DNA of 64,000 nucleotides from Sphaerisporangium perillae (GCF_023276435.1 NZ_JALLPO010000009.1:62001-126000), one strand, 5' to 3'. Numbered from the stretch's first letter, positions 9,826 through 19,173 are shown. Numbers and translations: made by a program. Notes: generated by a model not told the origin, from the sequence alone.

Positions 9826-10740
9826 CTACCAGCCCCGGGTGGCCAGGCGCTCCGACTCGGGGAGGGTCGCCAGGTTGATGCCGACCATGGCCTCGCCCAG
9901 GCCGCGGGACACCTTGGCGATCACGTCGGGGTCGTCGTAGAAGGTGGTGGCCTTGACGATGGCCGCGGCCCGCTTGGCCGGGTCGCCGGACTTGAAGATG
10001 CCCGAGCCGACGAACACGCCCTCGGCGCCGAGCTGCATCATCATCGCGGCGTCGGCCGGGGTGGCGATGCCGCCCGCGGTGAACAGCACGACGGGCAGTT
10101 TGCCGGTCTTGGCGATCTCGGCGACGAGCTCGTACGGAGCGCGCAGCTCCTTGGCGGCGGCGTAGAGCTCGGCCTCGTCCAGGGCGGCCAGGCGCTTGAT
10201 GTCGCCGCGGATCTGCCGCATGTGGCGGGTGGCCTCCACGACGTTGCCGGTGCCGGCCTCGCCCTTGGAGCGGATCATCGCGGCGCCCTCGGCGATGCGG
10301 CGCAGGGCCTCGCCGAGGTTGGTCGCCCCGCAGACGAAGGGAACCGTGAAGGCCCACTTGTCGATGTGGTTGGCCTCGTCGGCCGGGGTGAGCACCTCGG
10401 ACTCGTCGACATAGTCGACGCCGATGGCCTGCAGGACCTGCGCCTCGACGAAGTGGCCGATGCGGGCCTTGGCCATGACCGGGATCGAGACGGCGGCGAT
10501 GATGCCGTCGATCATGTCGGGGTCGCTCATGCGCGACACGCCGCCCTCGGCGCGGATGTCGGCCGGAACACGCTCGAGGGCCATGACGGCGACCGCGCCG
10601 GCGTCCTCAGCGATCTTGGCCTGCTCCGGGGTGACGACGTCCATGATGACGCCGCCCTTGAGCATCTCGGCCATACCGCGCTTCACGCGGGCGGTGCCGG
10701 TGACGGCGGTGTCGGTGACTTCGGGGGTGCTGCTGGACAC
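9826..10740 (-). CDS. pdxS: Pyridoxal 5'-phosphate synthase lyase subunit PdxS
   Basis: Condenses ribose 5-phosphate, glyceraldehyde 3-phosphate and PdxT-derived ammonia into PLP. The 304-residue (beta/alpha)8 barrel shows D34 in VIMDVV, the first catalytic lysine K91 in VMAKARIGH and the second, K159, in [12 protein letters not shown]. The phosphate-binding segment [25 protein letters not shown] lies near the C-terminus. It is first in the direction of transcription, with PhoD and pdxT downstream. Part of its 3' end is duplicated just beyond the stop. Confidence 0.97.
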   Translation of the reverse strand: MSSSTPEVTDTAVTGTARVKRGMAEMLKGGVIMDVVTPEQAKIAEDAGAVAVMALERVPADIRAEGGVSRMSDPDMIDGIIAAVSIPVMAKARIGHFVEAQVLQAIGVDYVDESEVLTPADEANHIDKWAFTVPFVCGATNLGEALRRIAEGAAMIRSKGEAGTGNVVEATRHMRQIRGDIKRLAALDEAELYAAAKELRAPYELVAEIAKTGKLPVVLFTAGGIATPADAAMMMQLGAEGVFVGSGIFKSGDPAKRAAAIVKATTFYDDPDVIAKVSRGLGEAMVGINLATLPESERLATRGW

Positions 10741-10956
10741 GGTCTTACCTCACGAGCGCGACAATGGGTTCCCGTCCCATGTTAGGCGCTGATCAGCCCG
10801 GCCCTTGACGCTCCAGATCGTCACAAGTTGACGTCGTCTTTGGACATGTTGGACGATCCGGCCCGGCCGGCGGTCCGCCGGAGCGGCGGTCACAGGGAGC
10901 CGATCACCGCCGATCATGGCCGGTCGCCGCCGGTCGGACGCGGGGCCGGGCGGCGG

Positions 10957-11973
10957 CTAGGGCTGTACGGGCTTGGGCGCGGCCAGCACGATCCACACCT
11001 GGCCCCGGCTGAAGGTCATCGGCTCGCCGCCCTCGGTGGTGAACATCGTGCCCACCTTCTCCGACGAGCGCGACCATTCCGCCTTGTAGGCCTTGCCGTC
11101 GCGCAGGACGACCGCCTTGCCGGTGCCGGTCGTGTGGATCAGCGGCGTGTAGCTGCCGGTGAAGTCGTGGAACTCCGACCTGGTGGTCTTGGCGTACTGG
11201 ACCACGATGGTGGGGGCGCCCAGCTGGCCGCCCTCGGCCGCCATGTCCTTCTTGCCGTCCTGCGTCACCAGCCAGCGCTTCTGGTCGGCCGACCAGGTGA
11301 ACGTGAAGCGCGCCGCCGGATATTTTACGTTAAATGACTTTTTGGGGGTTCCGCCAGCGGGCGCGTCCCCGAAGGTGAAGCCGATGTCGTCCGCCTTGCT
11401 GGCCTTCGGCGCCTTCGCCAGCAGCTTCTTGGTGTCGGCGAACAGGTTGTAGGGGGCGACGCGGCCCGACTGGCGGAAGTAGGCGCCCGGCGCGGCGCTG
11501 TCGGAGACGTCGAACAGCGAGGCTCGCTGCACCAGGGGGACCATCTTGCTCTGCACGCCCGAGTAGGCCAGGGCCGGCTTGCCGAACATCGGCAGCAGGT
11601 GCAGGTCGGAGATGCGGGCGCTGCGCACCGGGCCGATCTTCGCGGGGAACTTCGAGGAGAAGACCGCCATGAGGCGGGTCAGGCCGCCCTCGACCTGCTC
11701 GATGTATACCAGGTCGGCGCTGCGCAGGCCGAGCTGCGGCTTGCCCGACGAGGTATTCTCGATCTTGACCGCGAGCACCGGCCTGCGGCCCGCCACCGGC
11801 TGGCCGGTGAACGGATGCTCGGGCGGCGGGGCAGGCGACGCCGAGGCGGAGGGGACGGGCTCCGCCCCCTGAGCGGCGGGCGAGGCGCCGCCGCCCGAAG
11901 ACGAGCAGGCCACGGCGGGCGCTAGAACGGCGGTTCCCGCAAGCGCGATGCCAATCACCCGTTTTACCTGCAC
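10957..11973 (-). CDS. DUF3048 domain lipoprotein
   Basis: Predicted cell-surface lipoprotein of unknown function. From the GTG at 11973, with GGGAGGAG eight bases upstream, the protein has a type II signal peptide ending AVAC with the lipidated cysteine at residue 23. A Ser/Gly/Pro/Ala linker follows, then the DUF3048 N- and C-terminal halves (LAVKIENTSSGKPQLGL, IGPVRSARISDLHLLP and the C-terminal FSRGQVWIVL). A longer frame back to 12069 lacks a ribosome binding site. It is a single gene between pdxS and a toxin-antitoxin pair. Confidence 0.85.
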   Translation of the reverse strand: MQVKRVIGIALAGTAVLAPAVACSSSGGGASPAAQGAEPVPSASASPAPPPEHPFTGQPVAGRRPVLAVKIENTSSGKPQLGLRSADLVYIEQVEGGLTRLMAVFSSKFPAKIGPVRSARISDLHLLPMFGKPALAYSGVQSKMVPLVQRASLFDVSDSAAPGAYFRQSGRVAPYNLFADTKKLLAKAPKASKADDIGFTFGDAPAGGTPKKSFNVKYPAARFTFTWSADQKRWLVTQDGKKDMAAEGGQLGAPTIVVQYAKTTRSEFHDFTGSYTPLIHTTGTGKAVVLRDGKAYKAEWSRSSEKVGTMFTTEGGEPMTFSRGQVWIVLAAPKPVQP

Positions 11974-12224
11974 AGCCCGGCTCCTCCCGATTCTGCATGA
12001 AATCGCCATGAGCTTACCGATGGTCGGCAACAGGTTTCCGCAGGTACGGCCAAACTTTCGGTGATTCACAGCTTGATCGGAGCCGGGCCGCCTTTGGAGC
12101 GATCCCGGTCACTGACGAACCGCCACCGGCCGAGCCCGCCACCGAGCCCGCCTCCTGCCCTGACCGGATCAGGCCCGGGTCCACGACCTGAAAGGCTGAT
12201 AGGTCGGGAGCTGAGGGAGTGACG

Positions 12225-12626
12225 TCAGATACCGATCAGCCGGACTCGGCCGCCGCACAGCTTTGCCATGTCATCGATATCGGAGGTCAGCATCGCCACT
12301 GGGCCCGGCTGGCGAAGCGCCGCCTCGGCGACGGTCGCGTCGACCGCGTACTTGTGTCCGTGCAGTCCAGCGCTCTTGAGCAGCTCCGCCGACGCCTTCG
12401 CGGCCTGCTCGGTGACCGGCTCCACCTTGACCCGGGACAAGACCCACTGCAGCCGGGGCAGGTTCACCCGTGCGTGCACGACCTCCACGATGGTGTTCGC
12501 GCTGACGACGAGGTCCGATCCCATCGCATGGAAGATCTGCAACATCGCGAGCAGCTTACGATCTTGGTTGATCCAGGCCGAGACGCCTTGAGAATCGAGG
12601 ACGACCGTCTCGACGTGCTCATTCAC
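12225..12626 (-). CDS. PIN-domain toxin, VapC type
   Basis: Predicted ribonuclease toxin of a type II toxin-antitoxin module. The 133-residue PIN fold keeps the acidic metal-binding residues: D11 in VVLDSQG, E48 in NTIVEVVHA, D96 in KYAVDATVA and D116/D118 in TSDIDDM. The GTG start at 12626 overlaps the antitoxin stop (GTGA), giving the coupling usual for such pairs. The RNA target cannot be read from the sequence. Confidence 0.85.
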   Translation of the reverse strand: MNEHVETVVLDSQGVSAWINQDRKLLAMLQIFHAMGSDLVVSANTIVEVVHARVNLPRLQWVLSRVKVEPVTEQAAKASAELLKSAGLHGHKYAVDATVAEAALRQPGPVAMLTSDIDDMAKLCGGRVRLIGI

Positions 12627-12871
12627 GCAGCGCTCGCCGGTCCGGTGGCCTCTCCGGCACCGAAGATCCTGCCCTTGGCCGCCGACAGTTCCTCGTCGGT
12701 GAAGGCACCGTGCTCCTCCTGGTGCCGGCGCAGGTCGGCCGCGAGGAGTTCGTGCCGGATCTGACGGGCCACCGCCTCGGCCACGTAACCGGACACGTTG
12801 TCGGTCAGCTTCCTCAACTCGGCCACCTGCTCTGACGGCAGGGTGACCGTGATGCGCGTGGTACCGGACAT
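12623..12871 (-). CDS. Ribbon-helix-helix antitoxin, VapB type
   Basis: 82-residue partner of the downstream PIN toxin. The N-terminal RITVTLPSEQVAELRKL fits a ribbon-helix-helix DNA-binding fold, and the C-terminal part (EEHGAFTDEELSAAKGRIFG) would wrap the toxin. The ATG at 12871 lies only 7 bases past a perfect 6-bp inverted repeat, so the complex probably represses its own promoter and the transcript may be leaderless or nearly so. Confidence 0.85.
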   Translation of the reverse strand: MSGTTRITVTLPSEQVAELRKLTDNVSGYVAEAVARQIRHELLAADLRRHQEEHGAFTDEELSAAKGRIFGAGEATGPASAA

Positions 12872-12878
12872 GGCACAA

Positions 12879-12894
12879 GCATACTCCGGTATGC
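12879..12894 (-). promoter_or_regulatory. Inverted-repeat operator of the toxin-antitoxin module
   Basis: GCATAC-TCCG-GTATGC is a perfect 6-bp inverted repeat with a 4-bp centre. It ends 7 bp before the antitoxin ATG. On the minus strand it contains TATGCT, a -10-like hexamer, so binding here would block transcription directly. Autoregulation by the RHH antitoxin is inferred. Confidence 0.65.
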
Positions 12895-12969
12895 GCCATC
12901 CCGGCATAGAGCAGCGATACGCGCCACAAGCCGAACATATGGCGTTGGGCGGCCACGGGGGGAGGGTGT

Positions 12970-13515
12970 TCAGGCCTGCTGGGCGAAGGAGGTGGGTTCG
13001 GCGTCGTCGATCTCGAAGTAGGACGGAGTGTCGGTGTGGCCGGCCAGGCGGAGGGTGCGGGCGAGCCAGCGGCGCTGGGCGCGGCGGGTCACGTCGACGG
13101 CGTTGTTGTAGAAACGGCGGGAGTAGATCACCTTGGTCACGGCGGTGTCCAGCTCGGCGATCAGGTCGGACCCGTCCGGGGTCTCGACGAGGCGTTCCCG
13201 GAAGCGTTCCTGGTCCATCACGGCCCTGATCGTGCGCGACAGGTCGCTCTCGGCGTGCTCGCGCTCCTCCGGCCCCGCCGTGCGGGCCTCGTGGGTGGCC
13301 GCGGCCAGCACCAGGCTCGTCGCGGGGTCCAGCACCCGTGAGGCGGCCAGCTCCATGCAGACGGCGGCCCGGCTGATCAGCGCGGCGTCCAGGGCGGCCC
13401 GGGCGGTCTCCAGGCGGATGTGCATCCGGTCGAGCCGCCCGGCCCGCCAGGAGATGTAGACGGCGGCCAGCACGACGACCGCGCCGACCAGCAGGCTGAT
13501 GGTCATGGTGGTCAT
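12970..13515 (-). CDS. LemA-like single-pass membrane protein
   Basis: 181 residues with one N-terminal membrane helix (about 5-22), then a helical cytoplasmic or extracytoplasmic domain. The segment VIYSRRFYNNAVDVT closely resembles the ARRFYN(D/N)AV core of LemA proteins, and the C-terminus FEIDDAEP also fits. No enzymatic role is known for LemA. A conserved protein of this kind commonly lies next to pimA in actinobacteria, so a link to envelope biology is plausible. Confidence 0.65.
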   Translation of the reverse strand: MTTMTISLLVGAVVVLAAVYISWRAGRLDRMHIRLETARAALDAALISRAAVCMELAASRVLDPATSLVLAAATHEARTAGPEEREHAESDLSRTIRAVMDQERFRERLVETPDGSDLIAELDTAVTKVIYSRRFYNNAVDVTRRAQRRWLARTLRLAGHTDTPSYFEIDDAEPTSFAQQA

Positions 13516-13567
13516 GGGTCCTCACCCGGCACGATGAAGTCGATCACGGTCACAGGGCGCATAGGGA

Positions 13568-14710
13568 TCATAGGACAGCGCCGCGCCGTTCTTCTTCGAC
13601 GCCGCCCGTCGCGGTCGCCGTGACCGTTTCGTAGACGCGCACGACGTCGCGGGCCACGGTGGACCAGTCGTACTTGCGCACGGCCACGCGGGCCTCGTCC
13701 GCGAGCTTGACGCGCCGCCCGGGATCGTCGAGGAGGGCCGCGGCCTCGCGGGCGAGGGAGCCGGCGTCGCCGGTGGTGAACAGCGCACCCGCCTGGCCCT
13801 CCCCGAGCACCTTGCGGAAGGCGGGGATGTCGCTGGCGAGCACGGTGGCCCCGGCCGCCATGGCCTCGGCGAGCACGATGCCGAAGCTCTCGCCGTGGGT
13901 GTTCGGGGCGCAGAAGACATCGACGGAGTGATAGGCGCGGGCCTTGTCCTCCTCGCTCACCATGCCGAGGAGGCCGACCCGGTCGCGCAGCGGCGCGGGG
14001 ACCTTGGCGAGCACCTCGTCGGCGTCGCCGGGCCCGGCGACGAGCAGCCGCAGGCCGGGACGCTCCGGGGCGATCAGCGCGAACGCCTCCAGCAGCACCG
14101 GCAGGCCCTTGCGCGGCTCGTCCATGCGGCCGAGGAACCCGATGACGCCGCCGTCGGGGCCCCACCCGGGCAGGGGCTCGGCGTCGGCGTACCGGCTCAC
14201 CGTGACGCCGTTGGGGATGAGGACGGCGTCGCCGCCCATGTGCTCCACCAGCGTCTTGCGCGCGGCGTCCGACACGGCGATGCGGCCGGTGATCTTCTCC
14301 AGCGCGGTGTGCAGCACCGGCGCGGTGACCGACACGGCGCGCGAGCGCTGGTAGGAGGCGTGGAAGGTGGCGACGATGGGGCCGCGCGCGGCCCAGCAGG
14401 CGAGCAGGCCCACCGATGGGACGGCGGGCTCGTGGACGTGGAGCACGTCGAACCCCTCGCGCAGCCACTTGCGCACCCGCCCGGCCGACAGGAAGCCGAA
14501 GGCCAGGCGTGCCACCGAGCCGTTGTACGGCACGGGGACGGCCCGGCCGGCCGAGGTCACGTAGTACGGCAGGGGCGCGTCGTCGGAGGCCGGGGCGAGC
14601 ACCGACACGTGGTGGCCGTCGGCGATGAGCGCCTCGGACAGGTCGCGGACGTGGGCCATGACGCCGCCGGGGACGTCCCAGGTGTAGGGGCAGACCATGC
14701 CGACCCTCAT
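13568..14710 (-). CDS. pimA: Phosphatidylinositol alpha-mannosyltransferase PimA
   Basis: GT4 glycosyltransferase that transfers the first mannose from GDP-mannose to phosphatidyl-myo-inositol at the inner membrane face. The 380-residue GT-B protein begins MRVGMVCPYTWDVPGGVMAHV, has the central LIPNGVTVSRY and FLGRMDEPRKGLPVLLEA, and ends with the E-x7-E motif in ESFGIVLAEAMA. It is followed by the LemA-like gene and preceded by the PatA-like acyltransferase and pgsA, the full early PIM pathway. Confidence 0.94.
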   Translation of the reverse strand: MRVGMVCPYTWDVPGGVMAHVRDLSEALIADGHHVSVLAPASDDAPLPYYVTSAGRAVPVPYNGSVARLAFGFLSAGRVRKWLREGFDVLHVHEPAVPSVGLLACWAARGPIVATFHASYQRSRAVSVTAPVLHTALEKITGRIAVSDAARKTLVEHMGGDAVLIPNGVTVSRYADAEPLPGWGPDGGVIGFLGRMDEPRKGLPVLLEAFALIAPERPGLRLLVAGPGDADEVLAKVPAPLRDRVGLLGMVSEEDKARAYHSVDVFCAPNTHGESFGIVLAEAMAAGATVLASDIPAFRKVLGEGQAGALFTTGDAGSLAREAAALLDDPGRRVKLADEARVAVRKYDWSTVARDVVRVYETVTATATGGVEEERRGAVL

Positions 14711-14807
14711 GGCGCACTCACCGCGGCCGGCCGGGCCGCCGTCACCTGCACCGCGGCCCCGGATCGGGGCCTCACTTCGGCTTCGGCTTGGCGGAACGCG
14801 AGTGCCG

Positions 14808-15710
14808 TCACCGGGGCTCCAGGTCGTCGAGCCACAGGCGCTGGAGCATGTGCCAGTCCTCGGGGTGCTCGGAGATGCCTTCCTGGAAGACCCGCGCCAT
14901 GGCCTGGGTCATGATGGCGACCTTCTCCTGACGGCTGCCCTCGGCGGGGACGGGGATCTCCTCGTGGATGCGCACCCCCCAGTCGTCGCCTTCGAACCAC
15001 AGCGTGGCCGGGTGGAGCGCGGCGCCGGTCTGGATCGCCAGGAGCGCGGGGCCGGCGACCATGCGGGTGCGGCCGTCGAAGAAGTCGACCTCGATGCCCT
15101 TCTCGGTGAGGTCGCGTTCGGCGGGCAGGCAGACCGGGCGGCCGGCGCGCAGCCGCTGGGCGAGGGTGCCGAAGGCGTGGGCGGTGCCGCCTCCCTTGGC
15201 CGTGAGCGGCAGCACCTCCATGCCGAGGCTCTCGCGGAACGCGACGAACCGCTCGTACAGCGACTCGGGCTTGAGCCGCTCCATGACGGTGGCGAAGGGG
15301 TAACCCTTGTGGATCAGCCAGGCGCCTGCGAGGTCCCAGTTGCCCATGTGCGGCAGGGCCAGGACGATGCCCCGGCCGCCGTCCACGGTGGAGAAGATGC
15401 GCTCGCCGTCGATGTCGTGCATGCCGGTGAGGATGCGCTCCTTGCTGATCACCGGCAGGCGCAGCGCCTCCAGCCAGTAGCGGAAGTAGGACCGCATGCC
15501 GGCCCTGCTGAGGTCGCGGATCGAGGGGTCGGCGACATCCTTGCCCGTGACCCGGGCCAGGTTGGATTCGAGGCGGCGCACAAGCTTGCCGTGCCGCCAC
15601 CACATGAAGTCGGCGATGGAACGGAAGACCCACGCGGCCACCGGCTCGGGCAGCTTGGGCACGAGCACCCAGCCGAGGTGGAAAGCCCAGGCGACGAGCC
15701 GATCAATCAA
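14808..15710 (-). CDS. Phosphatidylinositol mannoside acyltransferase (PatA-like)
   Basis: LpxL/HtrB-type lysophospholipid acyltransferase that acylates the mannose added by PimA. The catalytic H121 and D126 are in HMGNWD, and a conserved acidic residue lies in CLPAERDLT. The product is 300 residues, as expected. The start is TTG at 15710, with a GGGGGTGA stretch upstream. Its position between pgsA and pimA matches the M. tuberculosis order Rv2612c-Rv2611c-Rv2610c. Confidence 0.92.
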   Translation of the reverse strand: MIDRLVAWAFHLGWVLVPKLPEPVAAWVFRSIADFMWWRHGKLVRRLESNLARVTGKDVADPSIRDLSRAGMRSYFRYWLEALRLPVISKERILTGMHDIDGERIFSTVDGGRGIVLALPHMGNWDLAGAWLIHKGYPFATVMERLKPESLYERFVAFRESLGMEVLPLTAKGGGTAHAFGTLAQRLRAGRPVCLPAERDLTEKGIEVDFFDGRTRMVAGPALLAIQTGAALHPATLWFEGDDWGVRIHEEIPVPAEGSRQEKVAIMTQAMARVFQEGISEHPEDWHMLQRLWLDDLEPR

Positions 15711-15769
15711 CGCGAGGTCACCCCCAGAAGTGGGTCAGGAAGTCATCGTCGGTGCGAGAGCACGTACGT

Positions 15770-16369
15770 TCATGTTGGCACCGTCTGGCGGTAAACGTGG
15801 AGAATCCGCTGCCCGGCGGTGAACGCGCTCGCGGCGGCGAGGAGCCACAGCCCCGCGGCCAGGATGTAGGGCACCCCCAGGCCGCCGAGACCGGCGGCCA
15901 CGAGCACGACCAGCAGCCGTTCTCCCCGTTCGGCCAGGCCGACGTCGCAGTTCAGGCCGAGGCCTTCGGCGCGCGCCTTGGCGTAGGACACGACGGCCCC
16001 GGCGACCAGGCAGAACAGCGCGACGCCCGCGAGGACGCTCTGGCCGCTGGACATGAACCAGAGGATCAGCCCGGAGAAGACGGCGGCGTCGCCGACGCGG
16101 TCGAGGGTCGAGTCGAGGAACGCTCCGAAGGTGCTTCCGGTGCCGGTCATCCTCGCAAGGACGCCGTCGAGCAGGTCCGCCAGGACGAAGACGGTTATGA
16201 CGACCGAGCCCGCGAACAACTGGCCGCGCGGATAGAAGCCCAGAGCCCCGGCCGCGACCCCGAGCGTGCCGAGGACGGTGATGAGGTTCGGGCTGATCCC
16301 CCGGCGGGCGAGCGCCCGGCCGAGCGGGGTGAGCACACGGGTGACGGCGGGGCGCAGGAGCTTCAACAT
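15770..16369 (-). CDS. pgsA: Phosphatidylinositol phosphate synthase (CDP-alcohol phosphatidyltransferase)
   Basis: Makes phosphatidylinositol phosphate from CDP-diacylglycerol and inositol phosphate. The CDP-alcohol motif DxxDGxxARx8Gx3Dx3D is complete, with D65, D68, D86 and D90 counted from the ATG at 16369. Several membrane helices follow. Homologues start MLxxxARPAVTRVL, which supports this ATG over the frame open to 16432. It leads the pgsA-patA-pimA run. Confidence 0.92.
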   Translation of the reverse strand: MLKLLRPAVTRVLTPLGRALARRGISPNLITVLGTLGVAAGALGFYPRGQLFAGSVVITVFVLADLLDGVLARMTGTGSTFGAFLDSTLDRVGDAAVFSGLILWFMSSGQSVLAGVALFCLVAGAVVSYAKARAEGLGLNCDVGLAERGERLLVVLVAAGLGGLGVPYILAAGLWLLAAASAFTAGQRILHVYRQTVPT

Positions 16370-16703
16370 CGCCGTCCGATCGTAGGCCACGTGAGGCAGG
16401 TGGTTCGAACGAAGCCCCCCACCCGGCCCCACCAGTGGCTCGACCAGGTTCGGGCGAGCCCGCGGGAGCGCATCGGGTGGCGGAGCCGTGAAACGGGGAA
16501 GGTAAGGAGACGAGAGGGGAACGCGCCGTCGAACACACGGGCAAGTTCAGGCGTCATTTCGCGAGCACTTTTGCCTGTTGCCTCTTGTGATCCGCGCCAT
16601 GGGGGTGAAGGGTGAATGCACCGCGCTCTCTCGGGCGGCGGGCGCGGCGGCGGACGATGTGGCCGCGTGCGGCCGCATCCCACGGCGAGACGCGGGAGGC
16701 GAC
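16370..16703. other. Divergent intergenic region pgsA / EF-G2
   Basis: A 334-bp gap between divergent genes that should hold both promoters. A TTG-started extension of the EF-G2 frame crosses the right half but lacks a ribosome binding site and homology. I see no convincing -35/-10 pair. Confidence 0.5.
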
Positions 16704-18863
16704 GTGCCGGAGAGAACCACGGGCGGACCATCGGGAGCCGCGGGCAGGGCACCCTCGGCCGACCGGCCGGATGCGGTACGCAATGTCGTGCTGGTCGGCC
16801 ATTCCGGATCGGGGAAGACGACGCTCGTCGAGGCCCTGCTGGCCGCGACGGGCACCATCCAGCGCACGGGCCGGGTGGAGGAAGGCACCACGGTCAGCGA
16901 CTTCGACGAGGTCGAGGTACGCCAGCAGCGCTCGGTCAACCTGTCCGTCGCACCGGTGACGCACAACGGCATCAAGATCAACCTGCTGGACACCCCCGGG
17001 TACGCGGACTTCGTCGGCGACCTGCGGGCGGGCCTGCGCGCGGCCGACGCGGCCCTGTTCGTGGTCTCGGCGGCCGAGGGCATCGACGGGCTGACGCGCA
17101 TGCTGTGGGAGGAGTGCGCCGCCGTCGGCATGCCGCGCGCGGTCGTCATCACCAAGATCGACCACCAGCGCGCCGACTTCGACGACGTGGTGGCCACCTG
17201 CCAGGACCTCTTCGGCGACGGCGTGGCGCCCCTGTACCTGCCCGTGGTGACCAACGGGCACGTGAACGGCCTGATCGGGCTGCTCTCGCAGAAGTTCTTC
17301 AACTACGCCACCGGCACGCGCACCGAGAACGAGCCGGGCGCGGGCTACCAGGAGCAGATCGAGGCCTACCGGGGCACGCTGATCGAGGGCATCATCCAGG
17401 AGAGCGAGGACGAGTCCCTCATGGACCGCTACCTCTCCGGGGAGGAGATCGACACCAAGGTGCTGATCGACGACCTGGAGAAGGCCGTGGCCAGGGGCGG
17501 CTTCTATCCCGTGCTCGCGACGTGCGCGATGCCGGGCTCCGGCGCGGTGGTCGGCATGCAGGAGCTCCTTGAGGTGATCACCTCGGGCTTCCCCTCGCCG
17601 ATGGAGCACCCCCTGCCGGAGATCACGACGATCGACGGCCGGCCGGTGCCCGGCCTGGCGTGCGACCCCGACGGGCCGCTCGTCGCCGAGGTCGTCAAGA
17701 CCACCAGCGACCCCTACGTCGGGCGCATCAGCCTCGTCCGGGTCTTCTCGGGCACCCTGCGGCCCGACATGGTGGTCCACGTCTCGGGCCACGGCCTGGC
17801 CGAGCGCGGGCATGAGGACCATGACGTGGACGAGCGCATCGGCGCCCTGTCCTCGCCGCTCGGCAAGCTCCAGCGCACGACCACCAAGTGCGTGGCCGGC
17901 GACATCTGCGCGGTCGCCAAGCTCAGCAGGGCCGAGACGGGCGACACCCTGTCCGACAAGGACCACCCGCTGCTGGTGACCTCCTGGGCGATGCCCGACC
18001 CGCTGCTGCCGGTCGCCATCCGGGCCAGGTCCAAGGCCGACGAGGACAAGCTGTCGCAGGCCCTCGGGCGGCTGGTGGCCGAGGACCCGACCTTGCGCCT
18101 TGAGAACAACGCCGAGACGCGCCAGCTCGTCCTGTGGTGCATGGGCGAGGCCCATGCCGATGTGCTGCTGGACCACCTGGCCAAGCGCCACGGCGTCGAG
18201 GTCGAGCGCATCGAGCTGCGGGTCCCGCTGCGCGAGACCTTCGGCGGCAAGGCCCAGGGCATGGGACGCAACGTCAAGCAGACCGGTGGGCACGGGCAGT
18301 ACGCCATCTGCCACGTCGAGGTCGAGCCGCTGCAGTCGGGCGGCGGGTTCGAGTTCGTCGACAAGATCGTGGGCGGGGTGGTGCCGAGGCAGTTCATCCC
18401 TTCGGTCGAGAAGGGCGTGCGGGCCCAGATGGAGCGCGGCGTGCTCGCCGGCTACCCGGTCGTGGACATCCGGGTGACGCTGTACGACGGCAAGGCGCAC
18501 TCGGTGGACTCCTCCGACATGGCCTTCCAGATCGCCGGGCAGCTCGCCTTGAAGGAGGCCGCGGCCAAGGTGCCCGCGCTGCTGCTCGAACCGGTGGACG
18601 AGTTGTCGGTGCTCGTCGAGGACGAGCACGTCGGCGCGGTGATGTCCGACCTGTCCTCGCGCAGGGGGCGGGTCCTCGGCACCGAGCCGGTGGGCACCGG
18701 GCGCACGCTGGTCAAGGCCGAGGTGCCCCAGCTGGAGATCACCCGGTACGCCATCGACCTGCGGTCAATGTCGCACGGCACGGGCACCTTCCAGCGGAGC
18801 TTCCTGCGGTACGAGCCCCTGCCGTCCCACCTGGCCGACAAGCTCAGGTCGGCCGCGGACTAG
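16704..18863 (+). CDS. Elongation factor G-like protein EF-G2
   Basis: Translational GTPase paralogue of EF-G whose cellular role is unclear; mycobacterial EF-G2 lacks ribosome-dependent GTPase activity. With the GTG at 16704 (GGGAGG four bases upstream) it has 719 residues. The P-loop GHSGSGKTT is at 32-40, DTPGYADF near 96, and TKID stands in for the usual NKxD. Domains II-V follow, ending HGTGTFQRSFLRYEP. The frame extends upstream to 16578 but only through low-complexity sequence. A strong hairpin follows the stop. Confidence 0.9.
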   Translation: MPERTTGGPSGAAGRAPSADRPDAVRNVVLVGHSGSGKTTLVEALLAATGTIQRTGRVEEGTTVSDFDEVEVRQQRSVNLSVAPVTHNGIKINLLDTPGYADFVGDLRAGLRAADAALFVVSAAEGIDGLTRMLWEECAAVGMPRAVVITKIDHQRADFDDVVATCQDLFGDGVAPLYLPVVTNGHVNGLIGLLSQKFFNYATGTRTENEPGAGYQEQIEAYRGTLIEGIIQESEDESLMDRYLSGEEIDTKVLIDDLEKAVARGGFYPVLATCAMPGSGAVVGMQELLEVITSGFPSPMEHPLPEITTIDGRPVPGLACDPDGPLVAEVVKTTSDPYVGRISLVRVFSGTLRPDMVVHVSGHGLAERGHEDHDVDERIGALSSPLGKLQRTTTKCVAGDICAVAKLSRAETGDTLSDKDHPLLVTSWAMPDPLLPVAIRARSKADEDKLSQALGRLVAEDPTLRLENNAETRQLVLWCMGEAHADVLLDHLAKRHGVEVERIELRVPLRETFGGKAQGMGRNVKQTGGHGQYAICHVEVEPLQSGGGFEFVDKIVGGVVPRQFIPSVEKGVRAQMERGVLAGYPVVDIRVTLYDGKAHSVDSSDMAFQIAGQLALKEAAAKVPALLLEPVDELSVLVEDEHVGAVMSDLSSRRGRVLGTEPVGTGRTLVKAEVPQLEITRYAIDLRSMSHGTGTFQRSFLRYEPLPSHLADKLRSAAD

Positions 18864-19173
18864 TGCTGAACCGATCGCTCCGTTCCCGTCGCGCGTGTCG
18901 CGGCGGGAACGGGGCGGGTAAGGCAGTTGTCACCTCGTCCTGGTGGGCGTTCCATGGGCCAGGACGCGCACCGCGGGCCAGCGCGGGGATGCGGGAGCGA
19001 ACTCCCTGCTCCCGGCGCGATCACGGAGCGGCGGGAGCAGGCCCCGGCTGCGGGACCGGCCGGTTCACCCCCGCCACATCGGCCCCAGAGATCCCGCGAG
19101 TCACCCCCGCATCACAATACGATTTCTTTTATCGGGCATTACCATCGCTTTGCCGATGCCAGACTGATGTCCC
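18864..19173. other. Intergenic region EF-G2 / GHL10 gene
   Basis: 310 bp holding the EF-G2 terminator and, near 19105-19160, an AT-richer block (CAATACGATTTCTTTTATCG) that probably contains the promoter of the next gene. No gene is supported. Confidence 0.5.
18880..18912 (+). terminator. Hairpin terminator after EF-G2
   Basis: CCGTTCCCGTCGCG pairs with CGCGGCGGGAACGG (one T-G wobble) around the loop CGTGT, giving a 14-bp stem 16 bp after the stop. There is no T-run, as is usual for high-GC actinobacterial terminators. Confidence 0.75.

Noticed and set aside
16378-16450. tRNA-like GGTTCGAACGA near pgsA
   Set aside because: The T-loop-like string stands alone; no acceptor stem, D arm or anticodon arm can be drawn around it.
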